Shown here one piece after another: positions 63,168 to 64,000 of a stretch of DNA of 64,000 nucleotides. The stretch's first letter is position 1. The number at the start of each line of letters is the position of its first letter. The DNA lies in contig NZ_JAUQON010000004.1 in NCBI RefSeq assembly GCF_030580955.1, forward strand, positions 372,001 through 436,000, in the 5' to 3' direction. Both the position numbers and the translations under genes were made by a program. The notes under the pieces were generated by a model, which worked only from the letters and a program-made list of their open reading frames with translations, searched no databases and was not told where the DNA came from. Source of the DNA: Hymenobacter convexus (GTDB lineage Bacteria; Bacteroidota; Bacteroidia; Cytophagales; Hymenobacteraceae).

Positions 63168-64000
63168 TTAATCAATTTTGAGCACCGCCAGAAACGCCTC
63201 TTGCGGAATCTCGACGGAGCCCACGGAGCGCATCCGTTTTTTGCCTTCTTTCTGCTTTTCGAGCAGCTTGCGCTTGCGGCTGATATCGCCGCCGTAGCAC
63301 TTGGCAATTACGTTTTTGCGCAGGGCCTTCACGGTTTCGCGGGCGATGATTTTCTGCCCAATCGAAGCCTGAATGGCAATGTCGAACATCTGGCGGGGCA
63401 GCAGCTCGCGTAGCTTCTCGCAGAGGCGCTTGCCCCACTCGTAGCTCTTGGAGCGGTGCACGATGGCCGATAGGGCGTCGACTTTCTCGCCGTTCAGCAT
63501 CACATCCAGCTTCACCATGTCGGACTCACGGAAGCCAATCAGCTCGTAGTCGAGCGAGGCGTAGCCGCGGCTGATGGACTTGAGCTTATCGAAGAAGTCA
63601 AACACGATTTCGGACAGCGGCAGCTCAAAGCTCATTTCTACCCGCTCCGAAGTTAGGTAGCTCTGGCCCTTGATGATGCCGCGCTTTTCCATGCACAGCG
63701 TGATAATCGGGCCTACGTATTCTGAAGCCGTGATAATCTGGGCCTTGATGTAAGGCTCTTCGATGTACTTGATTAGATTCGGCTCGGGCATTTCGCTCGG
63801 CGCGTTGATGGTCAGCAGCTGGTCTTTGGTGCCGGTGGCGTGGAACTGCACGCTGGGCACCGTGGTGATGACCGTCATGTTGAACTCGCGCTCGAGGCGC
63901 TCCTGCACGATTTCCATGTGCAACATGCCCAGGAAGCCGCAACGGAAACCGAAGCCCAGGGCCACGGACGTTTCGGGCTCCCACACCAGTGAGGCGTCGT
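63168..64000 (-). CDS. lepA: Elongation factor 4 (LepA), C-terminal part, N-terminus outside window
   Basis: The frame is open at the right edge (DASLVWEPE continues beyond 64000), so only about 277 C-terminal residues are visible. [28 protein letters not shown], then [68 protein letters not shown] and the C-terminal [28 protein letters not shown] are the conserved LepA blocks. LepA back-translocates or remodels ribosomes under stress. GTPase domains are not visible here. Confidence 0.96.
   Translation of the reverse strand, partial: DASLVWEPETSVALGFGFRCGFLGMLHMEIVQERLEREFNMTVITTVPSVQFHATGTKDQLLTINAPSEMPEPNLIKYIEEPYIKAQIITASEYVGPIITLCMEKRGIIKGQSYLTSERVEMSFELPLSEIVFDFFDKLKSISRGYASLDYELIGFRESDMVKLDVMLNGEKVDALSAIVHRSKSYEWGKRLCEKLRELLPRQMFDIAIQASIGQKIIARETVKALRKNVIAKCYGGDISRKRKLLEKQKEGKKRMRSVGSVEIPQEAFLAVLKID

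Overview
The window is a high-GC bacterial chromosome segment from the Bacteroidota, most likely a Hymenobacter-like member of the Cytophagales. The evidence is family content (DUF4199 membrane protein, PD40-repeat OmpA protein, Bacteroidota-type ABC-F protein, CrtA-like carotenoid oxygenase, S9 and M48 peptidases), several promoters of the Bacteroidota type TTG-N19-23-TAnnTTTG, and weak or absent Shine-Dalgarno sequences. This is inference from families; no rRNA or tRNA gene was seen.

Layout. 1-9.9 kb: two tandem FKBP isomerases (the first cut by the window edge), a fused PD-(D/E)XK nuclease/SF1 helicase, a divergent SDR/HxlR pair with a clear double operator, small lipoproteins and an epoxide hydrolase. 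10-21.3 kb: the most unusual region. A SWIM/DUF5691 fusion protein, a MoxR-type AAA+ ATPase, a DUF5682 protein and a VWA protein form one same-strand module. Inside it sits an AT-rich two-gene island with a WYL-like protein and a Shedu (SduA/DUF4263) nuclease, which is an anti-phage family. Two different 21-bp tandem arrays lie in the intergenic gaps of this module, and immunity-like small orphan genes stand at both ends. 21.3-31 kb: an SF1 helicase, a DPP-IV-like S9 peptidase, an SMP-30-like lipoprotein, a large KatE catalase, a SlyD-like FKBP and an AcpH-like protein. 31-38 kb: a PNPOx-like stress protein, a CrtA-like oxygenase and three paralogous envelope proteins with a GDWDRH...KDRD kinase-like signature. 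38-50 kb: topoisomerase IB, an App1-type phosphatase, MtgA, M48, L,D-transpeptidase and other envelope functions, an ABC-F ATPase and 3-hydroxybutyryl-CoA dehydrogenase. 50-64 kb: core metabolism and housekeeping genes (MsrA, DapD, glycosyltransferase, FabH, DtxR-type regulator, MnmE, citrate synthase, OmpA/PD40 protein, QueE, FolD, and LepA cut by the window edge).

A striking overlay is a family of about 100-bp palindromic intergenic repeats. The arms contain GTCATGCTGAGCG and GAAGCATCTCTACCGC, and there are sequence variants. They occur at more than ten sites, almost always right after a stop codon and often followed by TTCTTT. Other palindrome families occur once or twice. No transposase, integrase, CRISPR array or prophage gene was recognised.
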